Positions 1 to 8,278 of a stretch of 64,000 bases of DNA are shown here, in pieces. A program made the translations under genes and the position numbers. Source of the stretch: Haliscomenobacter hydrossis DSM 1100 (GTDB lineage: Bacteria > Bacteroidota > Bacteroidia > Chitinophagales > Saprospiraceae); NCBI RefSeq assembly GCF_000212735.1, contig NC_015510.1, positions 992,001 through 1,056,000 of the forward strand, given 5' to 3'. Below the pieces are notes generated by a model. The model saw nothing but the letters and a program-made list of their open reading frames with translations, ran no database searches and was not told the DNA's origin. Positions within the stretch are counted from its first letter, which is position 1, and each line of letters begins with the position of its first letter.

Positions 1-873
1 CTGCTCCCATTTCTCCAACATTTTCAAACCTTCCTCTTCAAAAACACCGTTTTGCAGGTCGATGGATTCCATAAATTTGGAAGACATCTGCATGAAATTC
101 TCCATTTCGCCTACTTTATTGGCCACATCTTCGGTAATGGCTTCCATGGCGGCATCAAACATGGCTCGTTTATCTGGATCTCCACTGATGATGCTCATGG
201 CCGACTTCATGGCATTGTTGCTGGCATGGATGGCTTTTTGTTCCTGCTCTTTCACCATGACCTGATCCTGAATGTCTTCGGCCAGAATGTAGGAATTTTC
301 CCGCATTTTGGACAATACCCGATACATCACCTCCATTTTGCGGTCGAGCTCTTCCAGACGCGCATTGGATTCTTGCAAACGGCCCGCTTTCCGGGTTTTT
401 AAGATCATCGAGGCGTCGTCTTTTTTTTCCTTCGCCTCACCCGCCAATATCAGATTGCTCTTGATCTCCTTCTGGTTGTTTTTGATGATTTCGCGCAGTT
501 TGTGCATTTGACCACGCAAGCGGTTGATTTGGCGCTCCATCTCGTGCAGGTTCTTGCGCAGATGGTCTACATAACCTTTCAAGATGGCGATGGGATCAAT
601 TTGCACAAATAAACCCGTCAACCAGCGCATGAAACTTTTGTACATGTACCAAACCAGGTTGCGGGTACGATTGTCCAAAAACACGTACAAAATGCCGACC
701 AACACCATGACCATTGCCGCAAGCGTAAGGGTGTTTTGGGCTAAAAAGAGTAAAAAAGGCAGCAAGGCGCTAAAGCCCATTACAGCCAACACCCCAATAC
801 CAATTAAAAAGATCGCTCCAGTTTTTCCCTCAGGACGACTCCAAAAAGATTTGGGCTTCAATTGCTCAGACAT
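1..873 (-). CDS. membrane-anchored coiled-coil protein, 3' end outside window
   Basis: The minus frame is open from ATG at 873 to the window edge (291 codons, no stop), so the C-terminus is missing. The N-terminus (MSEQLKPKSFWSRPEGK) is followed by two hydrophobic segments at about residues 20-45 and 49-66. A long charged, helix-rich stretch (about 85-260) rich in E, K, Q and M follows and looks like coiled coil. I do not recognise the family; the layout recalls PspA/IM30-like or other membrane-tethered coiled-coil proteins, but no diagnostic motif is visible. It lies 44 bp downstream of the 918-1589 gene on the same strand, so the two are probably co-transcribed. Confidence 0.75.
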   Translation of the reverse strand, partial: MSEQLKPKSFWSRPEGKTGAIFLIGIGVLAVMGFSALLPFLLFLAQNTLTLAAMVMVLVGILYVFLDNRTRNLVWYMYKSFMRWLTGLFVQIDPIAILKGYVDHLRKNLHEMERQINRLRGQMHKLREIIKNNQKEIKSNLILAGEAKEKKDDASMILKTRKAGRLQESNARLEELDRKMEVMYRVLSKMRENSYILAEDIQDQVMVKEQEQKAIHASNNAMKSAMSIISGDPDKRAMFDAAMEAITEDVANKVGEMENFMQMSSKFMESIDLQNGVFEEEGLKMLEKWEQ

Positions 874-917
874 AAAAAACGATTTATGATTTGGTGGGAA
901 AGCATCCCAACACCAAA

Positions 918-1589
918 TTATTTCATGTATTCCTGGATCTTGTTCAGGTCACTTTGAATTTGTACCGCCAAAGATTCGTACGAAGCTACAAAATCATTCT
1001 TGGTTGATTCAATGTGTCGGGTTGCATCTTTGATTTGTTGGGAAAGTTCTACATACTTCTGCTTATTTTGTTCAATTTCCTGCTGAAGTTTTTTGATTTC
1101 TTCTTCCTTGGCCTTGATCGCATTGGCAAACTCTTGCATCTGCTGCTCTTTGTTGCCAATTTGCTGTGCCTTTTGGTTTTTCATCGCTTCATCAAACTTG
1201 CCTTGCTCTGATTTTAGTATTTGCAAGTACTGTTGCCCGGAAGCGACGATGGTTGCCAGAGATGCCCCCATCGATTTGGCCATGGCCATGGCCGATTTGA
1301 TGCGGGTTGCCTCGTCCATGTTCATTTCTTTCAAGGACTGCAAAGAGTTGCGAAACTCCAGGTAATCAAAACCCTCCTGGTTGTTCTTCTCAATGGCGGA
1401 ATATAAGACATTGAGGAACTTATCATTCACTTTGCCTGGAGAAGGAACATCTGAACCAGACTCCTGCGGGGGTGTTACCACCGGTGCTTTGTTGCTGGTG
1501 CTGGGCGTTGGCTTGGCCGTTGCTGGCTGCTTAGGCTCCTCTTCTTGCACAATGAAGAGTGACTTGAATTTGTTGAATCCGTTCGACAT
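918..1589 (-). CDS. conserved coiled-coil protein, function unknown
   Basis: 223 residues. The N-terminus is basic (MSNGFNKFKSLF), followed by a Pro/Thr/Ser-rich linker (about residues 18-50), a helical middle region and a strong E/K/Q-rich coiled coil at about residues 135-200. There is no signal peptide, membrane segment or catalytic motif. It is the promoter-proximal gene of a probable two-gene operon with the membrane-anchored coiled-coil protein ending at 1, which suggests that the two work together. The function is not inferable from sequence alone. Confidence 0.75.
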   Translation of the reverse strand: MSNGFNKFKSLFIVQEEEPKQPATAKPTPSTSNKAPVVTPPQESGSDVPSPGKVNDKFLNVLYSAIEKNNQEGFDYLEFRNSLQSLKEMNMDEATRIKSAMAMAKSMGASLATIVASGQQYLQILKSEQGKFDEAMKNQKAQQIGNKEQQMQEFANAIKAKEEEIKKLQQEIEQNKQKYVELSQQIKDATRHIESTKNDFVASYESLAVQIQSDLNKIQEYMK

Positions 1590-1646
1590 ATTGCAATAAC
1601 TGTATGAAAATGGCCGCTACAATACAACCAAATTAAAATTTTTGTC

Positions 1647-1665
1647 TACAAAGTAACTAAGAATT
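1647..1665 (+). other. candidate left attachment site (attL) of the 8.3-kb element
   Basis: TACAAAGTAACTAAGAATT matches TACAAATCAACTAAGAATT at 9959-9977 in 17 of 19 positions, including an exact 11-bp AACTAAGAATT. The copies flank the block that runs from the tyrosine recombinase to the last HTH/RHH-type genes. Integration between these repeats is inferred, and no empty site is available in the window. Confidence 0.4.
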
Positions 1666-1835
1666 TGGAATTGAAGCAAACGACGGATGAATATCCTTAA
1701 TATCCTTTTTAATGCTCAAGGATGAATGCTTTCAAAAAGTCCCTTTCCTGGATAACATAGGAAGGCTTTAACCTACACCGCGATTAAGTGCGATTTACAA
1801 AATCATCACCCCATTTTGGGTGAAAATTCAAACTT

Positions 1836-3113
1836 ATGGCGGTTCATTTCAACCTTAGAGACAAAAGCGCACAATCAAAAACAAGCATTTTTTTGGTTGT
1901 ACGTCACCATGGGAAAAACTACAAATACTCAACGGGCCTGAGCGTTGACCCTAGTTTGTGGGACGCGTCAAAGAATCGCCCTTTGTCGGGAAAGTTACTA
2001 CCCCTCAAAGCAAAGTTGAATGACCTGGAGTTGAAAGTTGAACGAGCCATGTCAGAGGCCGAATATCTGACAGCACAAGAGTTTAAAGATTTGATGGATC
2101 GCGTTACTGGCAAAGTTGAAGGCAAAGACAAAACCTATTTTCTCCAGTACGTACGGGAATTTTGCGACGGTAAAACGCGGGCTACCCTCAAAAGCACTGC
2201 AACCGCACTTGTAAATTTTATCACTGGCTCCAGCTACACCCAATTTGGCAAGATCGATTGGGCGAAGGTCAACGCAAAGGATATTCGCTTTGATGACATA
2301 GACTTCACCTGGCGGCAACGCTTTTACAATTACTGCACGGACCAGGGTTTGACAGCTCTATACATTCAACAGCGCTTACGTCACATTGCCCAAATGTTGA
2401 ACGCTTCCCGTTTCTCAAAGCTCCATTCAAACGACATAAATAAGATGCGCGGTTGGGCCGATGTGAAAAACAGCGAAGTCCGCCACACTCCCATCACACT
2501 AAGTTTAGAAGAAATAAGCCGTTTGGCAGCCCTGGAGCTGAATGAAGGGGATGCAAAAGTGCGTGACTTGTTTCTGATAGGGGTATACAGTGGCCAAAGG
2601 TGGTCTGATTGCTCCAGGATAAAGCCTGACCAGGTGAAAGGCAATCGGCTTTACTTCGTGCAACAAAAAACCAGCTCCAAAGCTATTGTACCCCTTGACC
2701 TTTGGGCGGGCTTGGTACCTGAAACCCTGGGGGAAATCCTGGAGAGGTACGACAATGCAGCCCCTACCCTCCCCACTTGCCGACCCGACATTTTTTTCAA
2801 CGAAAGATTGCAATTCATTTGCCGACGTGCTGGGATAACTGAGCAGGTACAAGTCATTACCACAGCGGGCGGAAAAGTTGAAACGACCTATGTCGAAAAG
2901 TGGCGGAAAGTGCGGAGCCATACGGCACGGCGCACATTCTGTACAATCTGGTACAAGGGTAAAATGAGCCTTGCCTCCATTGCCCAATTCAGTGGCCACA
3001 AGTCGGTGGATCAACTCAAAACCTATATCGGGTTGACTGATGAAGAGTACCAACAGGCAGCCGAAAGCGAAGCACAAGCGGCGCGGGAACTGCTGTTATC
3101 CAAAGTAATCTAA
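1836..3113 (+). CDS. tyrosine recombinase / site-specific integrase
   Basis: 425 residues, the usual length for Bacteroidota mobile-element integrases. An N-terminal arm-type DNA-binding region (about 1-90) and a SAM-like core-binding region (about 100-205) precede the catalytic domain. Visible catalytic residues are Arg255 in YSGQRWSD, Lys278 in VQQKTSSK, H362-x-x-R365 in HTARRTF, His388 in GHKS, and the nucleophile Tyr397 in TYIG. All are present, so the enzyme is probably active. It sits at the left end of an island bounded by a candidate att repeat and probably integrates and excises that island. It lacks a recognisable IntI-type additional patch and is about 25 kb from the cassette array, so it is not an obvious integron integrase. 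Confidence 0.93.
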   Translation: MAVHFNLRDKSAQSKTSIFLVVRHHGKNYKYSTGLSVDPSLWDASKNRPLSGKLLPLKAKLNDLELKVERAMSEAEYLTAQEFKDLMDRVTGKVEGKDKTYFLQYVREFCDGKTRATLKSTATALVNFITGSSYTQFGKIDWAKVNAKDIRFDDIDFTWRQRFYNYCTDQGLTALYIQQRLRHIAQMLNASRFSKLHSNDINKMRGWADVKNSEVRHTPITLSLEEISRLAALELNEGDAKVRDLFLIGVYSGQRWSDCSRIKPDQVKGNRLYFVQQKTSSKAIVPLDLWAGLVPETLGEILERYDNAAPTLPTCRPDIFFNERLQFICRRAGITEQVQVITTAGGKVETTYVEKWRKVRSHTARRTFCTIWYKGKMSLASIAQFSGHKSVDQLKTYIGLTDEEYQQAAESEAQAARELLLSKVI

Positions 3114-3135
3114 CCACATTCAAGCCCAATTCAAC

Positions 3136-3375
3136 ATGGAAAATTCACCACTGCCTTTGTTCATAGATACCCCCTGCGAATGGCTAGAGAATCTTTTTGA
3201 TAGGGCTAGTATCTTTTTGGCCATGCAATGCCGGGAAAACCTTTTCATAGTTTGTCTTGAGCTATGGCGCGGGTATATGCACCTGAAAGCAACCAAAGAC
3301 CCGATTGCATGGGATTTTTTACAGCTATGGGGCGTGGTAAACAAAGCTTTGCTTGGTGTACTCGCTGAGGCGTAA
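3136..3375 (+). CDS. small hypothetical protein of the integrated element
   Basis: 79 residues starting MENSPLPLFIDT, 22 bp after the integrase stop. It is helical and aromatic-rich, with two Cys and several Trp, and has no recognisable domain. Position and orientation suggest that it belongs to the mobile element's operon. It could be a small regulatory or accessory protein. Confidence 0.5.
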   Translation: MENSPLPLFIDTPCEWLENLFDRASIFLAMQCRENLFIVCLELWRGYMHLKATKDPIAWDFLQLWGVVNKALLGVLAEA

Positions 3376-3407
3376 AGCAACATTATTCACATACAAAATT
3401 CACCAAA

Positions 3408-3641
3408 ATGAACGCATTACAATTTGCTCAAGTGGCCAAAGATCACTTTGAAGCCATTGCACCCAAAAACATTGCCCACGGTTGGGAAAAATTCATCACC
3501 ACGGATGGGGTAAACTGCCTGATCGTCAGGTCCGACTATCGCCCCCGTCCGGGTGAAATTGTCTTTCACTGCTCAATTAAAAATGGCATTCCCTGTGCTG
3601 AATTATACCGCACTGGGAAGACGGAAACGGCGGCGGCCTGA
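3408..3641 (+). CDS. small hypothetical protein of the integrated element
   Basis: 77 residues (MNALQFAQVAKDHFEAIAPK). The composition is that of a compact soluble alpha/beta protein with a strand-like middle (NCLIVRSDYRPRPGEIVFHC). No family is recognised. It is followed directly by the first copy of the CTTGCAGCTAC motif (3650-3660), which recurs behind other genes of this element. Confidence 0.5.
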   Translation: MNALQFAQVAKDHFEAIAPKNIAHGWEKFITTDGVNCLIVRSDYRPRPGEIVFHCSIKNGIPCAELYRTGKTETAAA

Positions 3642-3649
3642 ACGTAAGG

Positions 3650-3660
3650 CTTGCAGCTAC
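3650..3660 (+). repeat. CTTGCAGCTAC motif, copy 1 of 3
   Basis: The exact 11-mer CTTGCAGCTAC lies 9 bp behind a stop codon and 35 bp before the next gene. Further exact copies are at 7718-7728 and 8236-8246, each placed just behind a stop codon inside the same element. The role is unknown; it could be a binding site or a processing signal. Confidence 0.6.
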
Positions 3661-3694
3661 AAACTAATTTTCAAACGAATTCAATTTCAAACCA

Positions 3695-3931
3695 ATGTCT
3701 AAATATCAATTACCACCAGCAGTTTCTGAGCGTCAGTTTGATCATATCTTGAGTCTCTCAGAACATCCAAATATGGAATCTTTCAAGAAGGCTCAAGCGG
3801 TATTCTCTCATTTACTGAGCCTTTATGTCCGAGAACAACAATTGGAAGGGGCCTTTATGGGTGAAGAAAGAGAGATTTACGATGAGGGAATTGAGTTTCT
3901 GAAAAGCTTCCTCATACTGGGATGCATGTAA
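3695..3931 (+). CDS. small hypothetical protein of the integrated element
   Basis: 78 residues (MSKYQLPPAVSERQFDHILS), acidic and mostly helical, with no recognised domain. Its end overlaps the start of the following membrane-protein gene by 10 bp (ATG at 3922, stop at 3929-3931), which suggests translational coupling. It is part of the element's same-strand gene string. Confidence 0.55.
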   Translation: MSKYQLPPAVSERQFDHILSLSEHPNMESFKKAQAVFSHLLSLYVREQQLEGAFMGEEREIYDEGIEFLKSFLILGCM

Positions 3932-5376
3932 AAAAAAATGCCCCCCAAAGTACCGGCCAGGATAACGATGGGGAGCAATTTTTCAAAAGAAAAACAGTCA
4001 AATCTATGAAATCTTTTCTTACGCTGCCCAAAGACAGCGATTTTTTCAATCGTTACGCTCGATTGATCCCTGCGCTTAAAGTATCTGGCTATTTGGCTCA
4101 GATCGTTTCAGCCCTTACCGAATTGGGCGTTTTATTTACTGCGATTCATACCAGTTTGGTATTTTTTGTTCCCGGTTTGGCCTGGGGTGGTGCCGTTGTG
4201 GGTGCTCTTATCGGCGTGGCTATTATCGAAACCGGGCTAAGGGTGCTTCTACCCTTCAGCGTCCGGGCTATCCTCTACCGCCGATTCTCAGGACTTGACC
4301 TACCGCTCACCATCATTGTTTGGGGTGCATGTGTGGTGCTGCTCAGTGCTGGTACGCTCATGAGCTACCACGGAAGCCGGGACGTAGTGGATCGCGTAAA
4401 GCCAAAACCAAAACTGAAAGGGACCATGGCGGCGGATCTGGAATTTCAGAAAGCTGAACAAAAGGTGCTCACTACCTGGAGATCAGATAGTATAGAAATT
4501 GCCACCCGTTACGGTGCCCAGCTCGACGCCATCAAAGCACAGTATACCGCGCTCATTACCCAGGCATCAGGCCAACTTCAACGCATTGAGGCAAAAGAAC
4601 GAGTTGGCCAACGCTTCAGTACAGCCAAAAACCAAGCCCGCGAACGAGTAGCTACCCTGGAAGCAGACCAGGCCGGAAAGCTGGCCACCCTGCAAACGGA
4701 AAAGAGCAAGGAAATGAGCGCCGCCACTGGCCGGAAAACTCAAGCCCTGGCCAGCGCAGCCGCTGCACTGGGAAAGGTCAAAGCACAAACGGAAAAGACC
4801 AACAGCAAAACGGTAATCGAAACCGACCAAAGGTCCAACCGATACAAAGGTGGGTTGAGTTGGTTCACCGTGATATGTCACTTGATACTGATCGTATCGG
4901 TTGCTGTTGATGAAATCCACAAAAAAGGCTCAGGCATTGAGCAAAAGGTAGTACCCACTCAGTACTCTTTTTCCGGCAGCGTTTTGGGTGAACTGCTTCA
5001 CGCCTTGAGTTGCCGATGGAATCAAAAAGTCCGGTCATTCATCCGGGGCATAGAAGAAAGCACACCACCACCACCCCTTCCCCTTTCGCCCAATGAACTG
5101 TACAGCCTGGACAACATGCAGCAACCTGTTTTCAATGTAAATTTTGAACAGCTACCCGCCGCTTACAAAAACATTCTTATTCCCCATCGGGCACCGGGCA
5201 CGGCTACTCCTACTCCAGCACCACCGCCAAACCAACCTGGCCCCAATACCGGAGCGCAGCCACCGACCCAAAACGGAATACCGGGAAACGGATCGGCCCG
5301 GCGCAAGAATGGCCAACAAACGCCGGGGGGCTTGAATGGTTATTCACTGAATGGAAGCGGAGCCGGGAAACCTTAA
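3922..5376 (+). CDS. multi-pass membrane protein with coiled coil and Pro-rich tail (mobile element)
   Basis: 484 residues. Hydrophobic segments lie at about residues 50-110 (two or three passes) and 125-150. A long soluble helical region (about 155-300) rich in Q, E, K and A follows, then another membrane segment at about 310-330 and a Pro/Gly/Asn-rich C-terminus. There is no Walker A motif, so it is not a Zot or VirD4-type ATPase. The function is unknown; an envelope-associated element function is an inference. At 5325-5330 a GGGGGG run lies near the end. A -1 shift there replaces the last 15 or so residues with an open frame to 5636 that looks more protein-like than the annotated tail. Confidence 0.65.
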   Translation: MHVKKNAPQSTGQDNDGEQFFKRKTVKSMKSFLTLPKDSDFFNRYARLIPALKVSGYLAQIVSALTELGVLFTAIHTSLVFFVPGLAWGGAVVGALIGVAIIETGLRVLLPFSVRAILYRRFSGLDLPLTIIVWGACVVLLSAGTLMSYHGSRDVVDRVKPKPKLKGTMAADLEFQKAEQKVLTTWRSDSIEIATRYGAQLDAIKAQYTALITQASGQLQRIEAKERVGQRFSTAKNQARERVATLEADQAGKLATLQTEKSKEMSAATGRKTQALASAAAALGKVKAQTEKTNSKTVIETDQRSNRYKGGLSWFTVICHLILIVSVAVDEIHKKGSGIEQKVVPTQYSFSGSVLGELLHALSCRWNQKVRSFIRGIEESTPPPPLPLSPNELYSLDNMQQPVFNVNFEQLPAAYKNILIPHRAPGTATPTPAPPPNQPGPNTGAQPPTQNGIPGNGSARRKNGQQTPGGLNGYSLNGSGAGKP

Positions 5377-5636
5377 ACCCGATACCCTTTATAGCACACG
5401 AAATTGACCTCAATGACTGGCAATTGCGCCAACGATTGAAGATGTACAAAAAGCGACATGCCCGATTCGTTCAGCAACGTTTGGCCAATGAACGAGCCGG
5501 GCGAAAGACAACAATCCGAACATTGCAAGCGGAAGCCAATAACCTGGAATGGGTGCTTTTCTATACGGCTGCATTAAACGAAAGGAAGGCCAGCGGGAAA
5601 ATAATTTCAAATCCAAACCTCTGTCTATCAGTTTAG
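5331..5636 (+). CDS. small ORF, or -1 frame extension of the preceding gene
   Basis: The frame is open here with no ATG before the internal Met codons. TTG at 5424 would give 70 residues (LRQRLKMYKKRHARFVQQRL and onward). The frame reads sensibly upstream of that start (LEWLFTEWKRSRETLNPIPF), back to the GGGGGG run at 5325-5330 in the upstream gene. It is therefore either a small basic protein with a non-ATG start or the true C-terminus of the 3922 gene, reached by a -1 frameshift or interrupted by an indel. No domain is recognised. Confidence 0.4.
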   Translation, partial: LEWLFTEWKRSRETLNPIPFIAHEIDLNDWQLRQRLKMYKKRHARFVQQRLANERAGRKTTIRTLQAEANNLEWVLFYTAALNERKASGKIISNPNLCLSV

Positions 5637-5724
5637 TACCAGCGACCTACAAAAAACCAGTACGCGGGATTCGTTAGGCACTATCTGAACCTGACTATTT
5701 TTGAATAACAAACCAAGATCAACC

Positions 5725-5913
5725 ATGGTATCTAAAATTGAACAAAGGTATTTGACTTATCGACAGGTTGCCACATTGCTTGGAGTAGGCCTGTCAACTG
5801 TTCATCGTTTACGCCGATCAGGGAGGATTACACCAAAGGTGTGGTCAAAGCGCCTGGTCCGTTTTGATGCTAATGAAATTTTGAAAGTAGCGGATTCAAT
5901 GCCCAAGGCATAA
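5725..5913 (+). CDS. excisionase-like helix-turn-helix protein
   Basis: 62 residues from the ATG at 5725; an upstream TTG at 5701 is possible but less likely. The core LTYRQVATLLGVGLSTVHRL, followed by RRSGRITPKVW and VRFDANEIL, has the layout of the HTH_17/excisionase (MerR-like winged helix) family found in integrative elements. It probably acts as a recombination directionality factor or regulator for the integrase at 1836-3113. Confidence 0.75.
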   Translation: MVSKIEQRYLTYRQVATLLGVGLSTVHRLRRSGRITPKVWSKRLVRFDANEILKVADSMPKA

Positions 5914-6274
5914 TTGAAAAATAGGCTCGGTAGAGTAACAACCCGCTGAATAGTTTTTGGCGATTCTGGACAGCGGGTCGAACTCAAGATGTACGAGCGC
6001 GGTGTTGAGGAGTTCACCGTGAAACAAATAACTCCTCACTTTTTTTCCTTTGTCTTGGTGGCGGGTTAATACTCGGTACTAAGATTCGATATTAAAAAAT
6101 CGCCATGTCGCTGCGGTAGCCAACGCCTTTCACTACACCGCAATTCTTCAACAGGGAAATGAACTACTGAATGATTCTACCCCATTGGGCAGGTATCGTA
6201 ATTTTATTGTTATTGATCAGTGTAAAAAATAGGCCAGACAAAAGAACTTGCTGGCCTATTCAAAGACGTTTAAA
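5914..6274. other. non-coding stretch upstream of rep gene
   Basis: About 360 bp without a convincing gene. The right end carries a perfect inverted repeat, annotated separately at 6228-6260, that overlaps the possible TTG start of the rep gene. Otherwise the stretch has mixed composition and no tRNA or promoter that I can defend. It is a plausible place for an element origin or the rep promoter. Confidence 0.4.
6228..6260. promoter_or_regulatory. perfect 10-bp inverted repeat before rep gene
   Basis: AATAGGCCAG (6228-6237) and its exact complement CTGGCCTATT (6251-6260) are separated by 13 bp. The site is 15 bp before the ATG at 6275 and could be an operator, a replication-origin hairpin for the encoded Rep protein, or a terminator. 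It has no T-tract, which argues against a terminator. Confidence 0.5.
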
Positions 6275-7708
6275 ATGCAACCAAATTTACGGAAATCTCA
6301 AGGAGATTCAAAGCAATCAAACAATTATTCTTTAGGAGGCCATTCCGGCGCTTCCCAGGGCATTATATCGGGCAATGGCAAGGAAATGCCAAATCGGGTA
6401 AACCTTGCAGCTTCCCCTCATCCAAACCATCACAATAGGAATAAGCACTCAAGGGAAAAAATCACTTTTGCGCCAATGGATAAAATGCGCAAAAACGGGA
6501 CAATTCCAGATGTAACCCCAAACTCCAAATCTCTAATGGGCCTGGATTACCTGGAGTTACTCCTATCAACCGGCAACCTCTCCCGTGAATGCTTCAATCA
6601 GAAGGGAATTGCTATTTTCTATCACAAAAATGAGTGCTATAAACTTGAGTTATTGCCTTTCGGTGGCAAAAAATGGAGAAGTGCTGCCAACGTCTACTAT
6701 GGAAATGAGCTTTTGGGTATTATTCATTTCAACAGCATCTACGAAACCCTATCAGATAAGGTAAAATTCAAGCTGGAGAATACTACATTTTACGATGATT
6801 GGGCGGCTATCACCATAGGTACCATCATTTCCAATTTTGTCAAATCCTTTGGCGGACAGGTGCTTTCGGTGCTGCGTGCTGACATTGCGCTCGACGGATG
6901 CAAGTATGGAGAATTTGCCCACAAAGTATACTATCACGAACTCGTTCCCATTCGCCCATCGTCGCTAAAGGGTGGTCACTGGGCAACAGATAAACAGACC
7001 TGGCAGCGCATCAATACGGGTTTTGGGTATGGCTCAAGGCAGGGCGGGCGCTATTTCCGTTGTTATGACAAGTCGCTCGAAATCTCTGAAAAATCAAAGC
7101 ATAAGGGGTACATACTGGACTACTGGAAAATCAACAACCTGGATCAATCTGGGGGGCATGTGTGGCGATTAGAAGCTGAGCTGAGGAGTGATTTTCTAAA
7201 AACGGTTGAAGGCTTCACATGGGAACATTTATTCGACAAAAAACGGCTTTTGAGCCTGTTCCAAGTTGCTACAAAGAACTATTTCGAGTTTGTGGACGAA
7301 ATACACGTCAGAGGCACAAAAAACGCTGAACAGCTTAAAAAACGGCTCCAGCGGGCAGAAAAAATCCAAGTTATTGACTTTAGCGAAGTCAATACGGAAA
7401 CCTACCAACGCATCAAAGCCGAAAAGAAGCCCAAAACCGACAGGACGGCCAAAATAATGATAAAACAACTCGCTTTATCGGCTGCCTTGACCGCTGAAAA
7501 CGAACCAGAAAAAGCCCTGAATTACGCAAAAGCAGCCGGTTTACTGATGGAAGAAAACAGCTTGGAAGACTACGTAATGAAGAAAACCCACTTTTGGGCA
7601 TCACAGATTGAGCGTGAAGCCTGGAGGGCTGGAAAATCGGTAAACTCGCTGGTGAATTTGGTGAACCTGGCAACCTCATTACAAACCCTGCAAAACGTGT
7701 ACGTGTGA
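6275..7708 (+). CDS. replication initiation protein, Rep_trans-like
   Basis: 477 residues from ATG 6275; TTG at 6248 would add nine residues. The disordered N-terminus (about 1-80) is rich in Asn, Ser and His. The conserved part contains VLRADIALDG, GFGYGSRQGGRYFRCYDKS and WRLEAELRSDF. This matches my memory of the replication initiation factor (Rep_trans) family of rolling-circle elements such as phage RstA/Tn916 Orf20-type proteins. It would nick an origin and start replication of the excised circle. The assignment to the family is by motif pattern only. Confidence 0.7.
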   Translation: MQPNLRKSQGDSKQSNNYSLGGHSGASQGIISGNGKEMPNRVNLAASPHPNHHNRNKHSREKITFAPMDKMRKNGTIPDVTPNSKSLMGLDYLELLLSTGNLSRECFNQKGIAIFYHKNECYKLELLPFGGKKWRSAANVYYGNELLGIIHFNSIYETLSDKVKFKLENTTFYDDWAAITIGTIISNFVKSFGGQVLSVLRADIALDGCKYGEFAHKVYYHELVPIRPSSLKGGHWATDKQTWQRINTGFGYGSRQGGRYFRCYDKSLEISEKSKHKGYILDYWKINNLDQSGGHVWRLEAELRSDFLKTVEGFTWEHLFDKKRLLSLFQVATKNYFEFVDEIHVRGTKNAEQLKKRLQRAEKIQVIDFSEVNTETYQRIKAEKKPKTDRTAKIMIKQLALSAALTAENEPEKALNYAKAAGLLMEENSLEDYVMKKTHFWASQIEREAWRAGKSVNSLVNLVNLATSLQTLQNVYV

Positions 7709-7717
7709 GGCTTAATC

Positions 7718-7728
7718 CTTGCAGCTAC
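7718..7728 (+). repeat. CTTGCAGCTAC motif, copy 2 of 3
   Basis: Exact copy of the 11-mer, 9 bp behind the rep stop codon and 13 bp before the next ATG at 7742. The match extends to CCTTGCAGCTACCA in this copy and in the copy at 8236. Confidence 0.6.
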
Positions 7729-7741
7729 CAATTATCAGTTA

Positions 7742-8233
7742 ATGAGTACAGCCATGAAAGAGTTTGAAGAGTTACTTAAGGTAGGTGAAGTTGGTGAGAA
7801 AATCGTAGATCGAATCTTAAAAGACAATGGGATGTCAATTTTCAGGCCCGTATTTTCTGCTGAATCAAATGTGATTGACAGGATTGCTTTTACCCCTACT
7901 GGGGCCATGCTTTTCTTTGAGATAAAGACCTACCCCCGGCGATGGCTCAAACCGGATCAAGGGATTGATTATTCAGATCATGAGAAATACCGGCAGATTC
8001 TTGATAAATGCCCAGGGGCTAAGTTTTTCATTTTTTTTGTCGATCCGTTCGAGGAAAGAGTTTTATCACTGAATTTTAGAAAATATGCGGGTTCGGGCAC
8101 TCGGGAGGGAAAAAAGATGTATTTCGACCTGAGCCTTTTGAAACCTATCCGTGATTTGACCAACCACGACTTAAACCGGATCGGTTGGGTACCAAGAGCA
8201 CAATACAAGAGACTGCCTAAGTTTTTCACTTAA
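7742..8233 (+). CDS. predicted PD-(D/E)XK nuclease-like protein
   Basis: 163 residues; the ATG at 7742 is the first in frame, with a second Met five codons on. The segment NVIDRIAF, then LFFEIKTYPRR, fits the PD-(D/E)XK pattern (Asp followed by E-x-K in adjacent strands), and an early GEVGEKIVDRIL helix fits this fold. It could act on DNA as a resolvase or restriction-like enzyme. I do not recognise a named family. It follows the rep gene by 33 bp and is probably element cargo or a replication accessory. Confidence 0.5.
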   Translation: MSTAMKEFEELLKVGEVGEKIVDRILKDNGMSIFRPVFSAESNVIDRIAFTPTGAMLFFEIKTYPRRWLKPDQGIDYSDHEKYRQILDKCPGAKFFIFFVDPFEERVLSLNFRKYAGSGTREGKKMYFDLSLLKPIRDLTNHDLNRIGWVPRAQYKRLPKFFT

Positions 8234-8235
8234 CC

Positions 8236-8246
8236 CTTGCAGCTAC
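8236..8246 (+). repeat. CTTGCAGCTAC motif, copy 3 of 3
   Basis: Exact copy directly behind the stop codon of the nuclease-like gene, within CCCTTGCAGCTACCATTG. No + strand gene follows for about 1 kb, so the motif does not mark a start. Confidence 0.6.
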
Positions 8247-8278
8247 CATTGTCTTTTCTCCCTATGAGTCAAGAGCAG

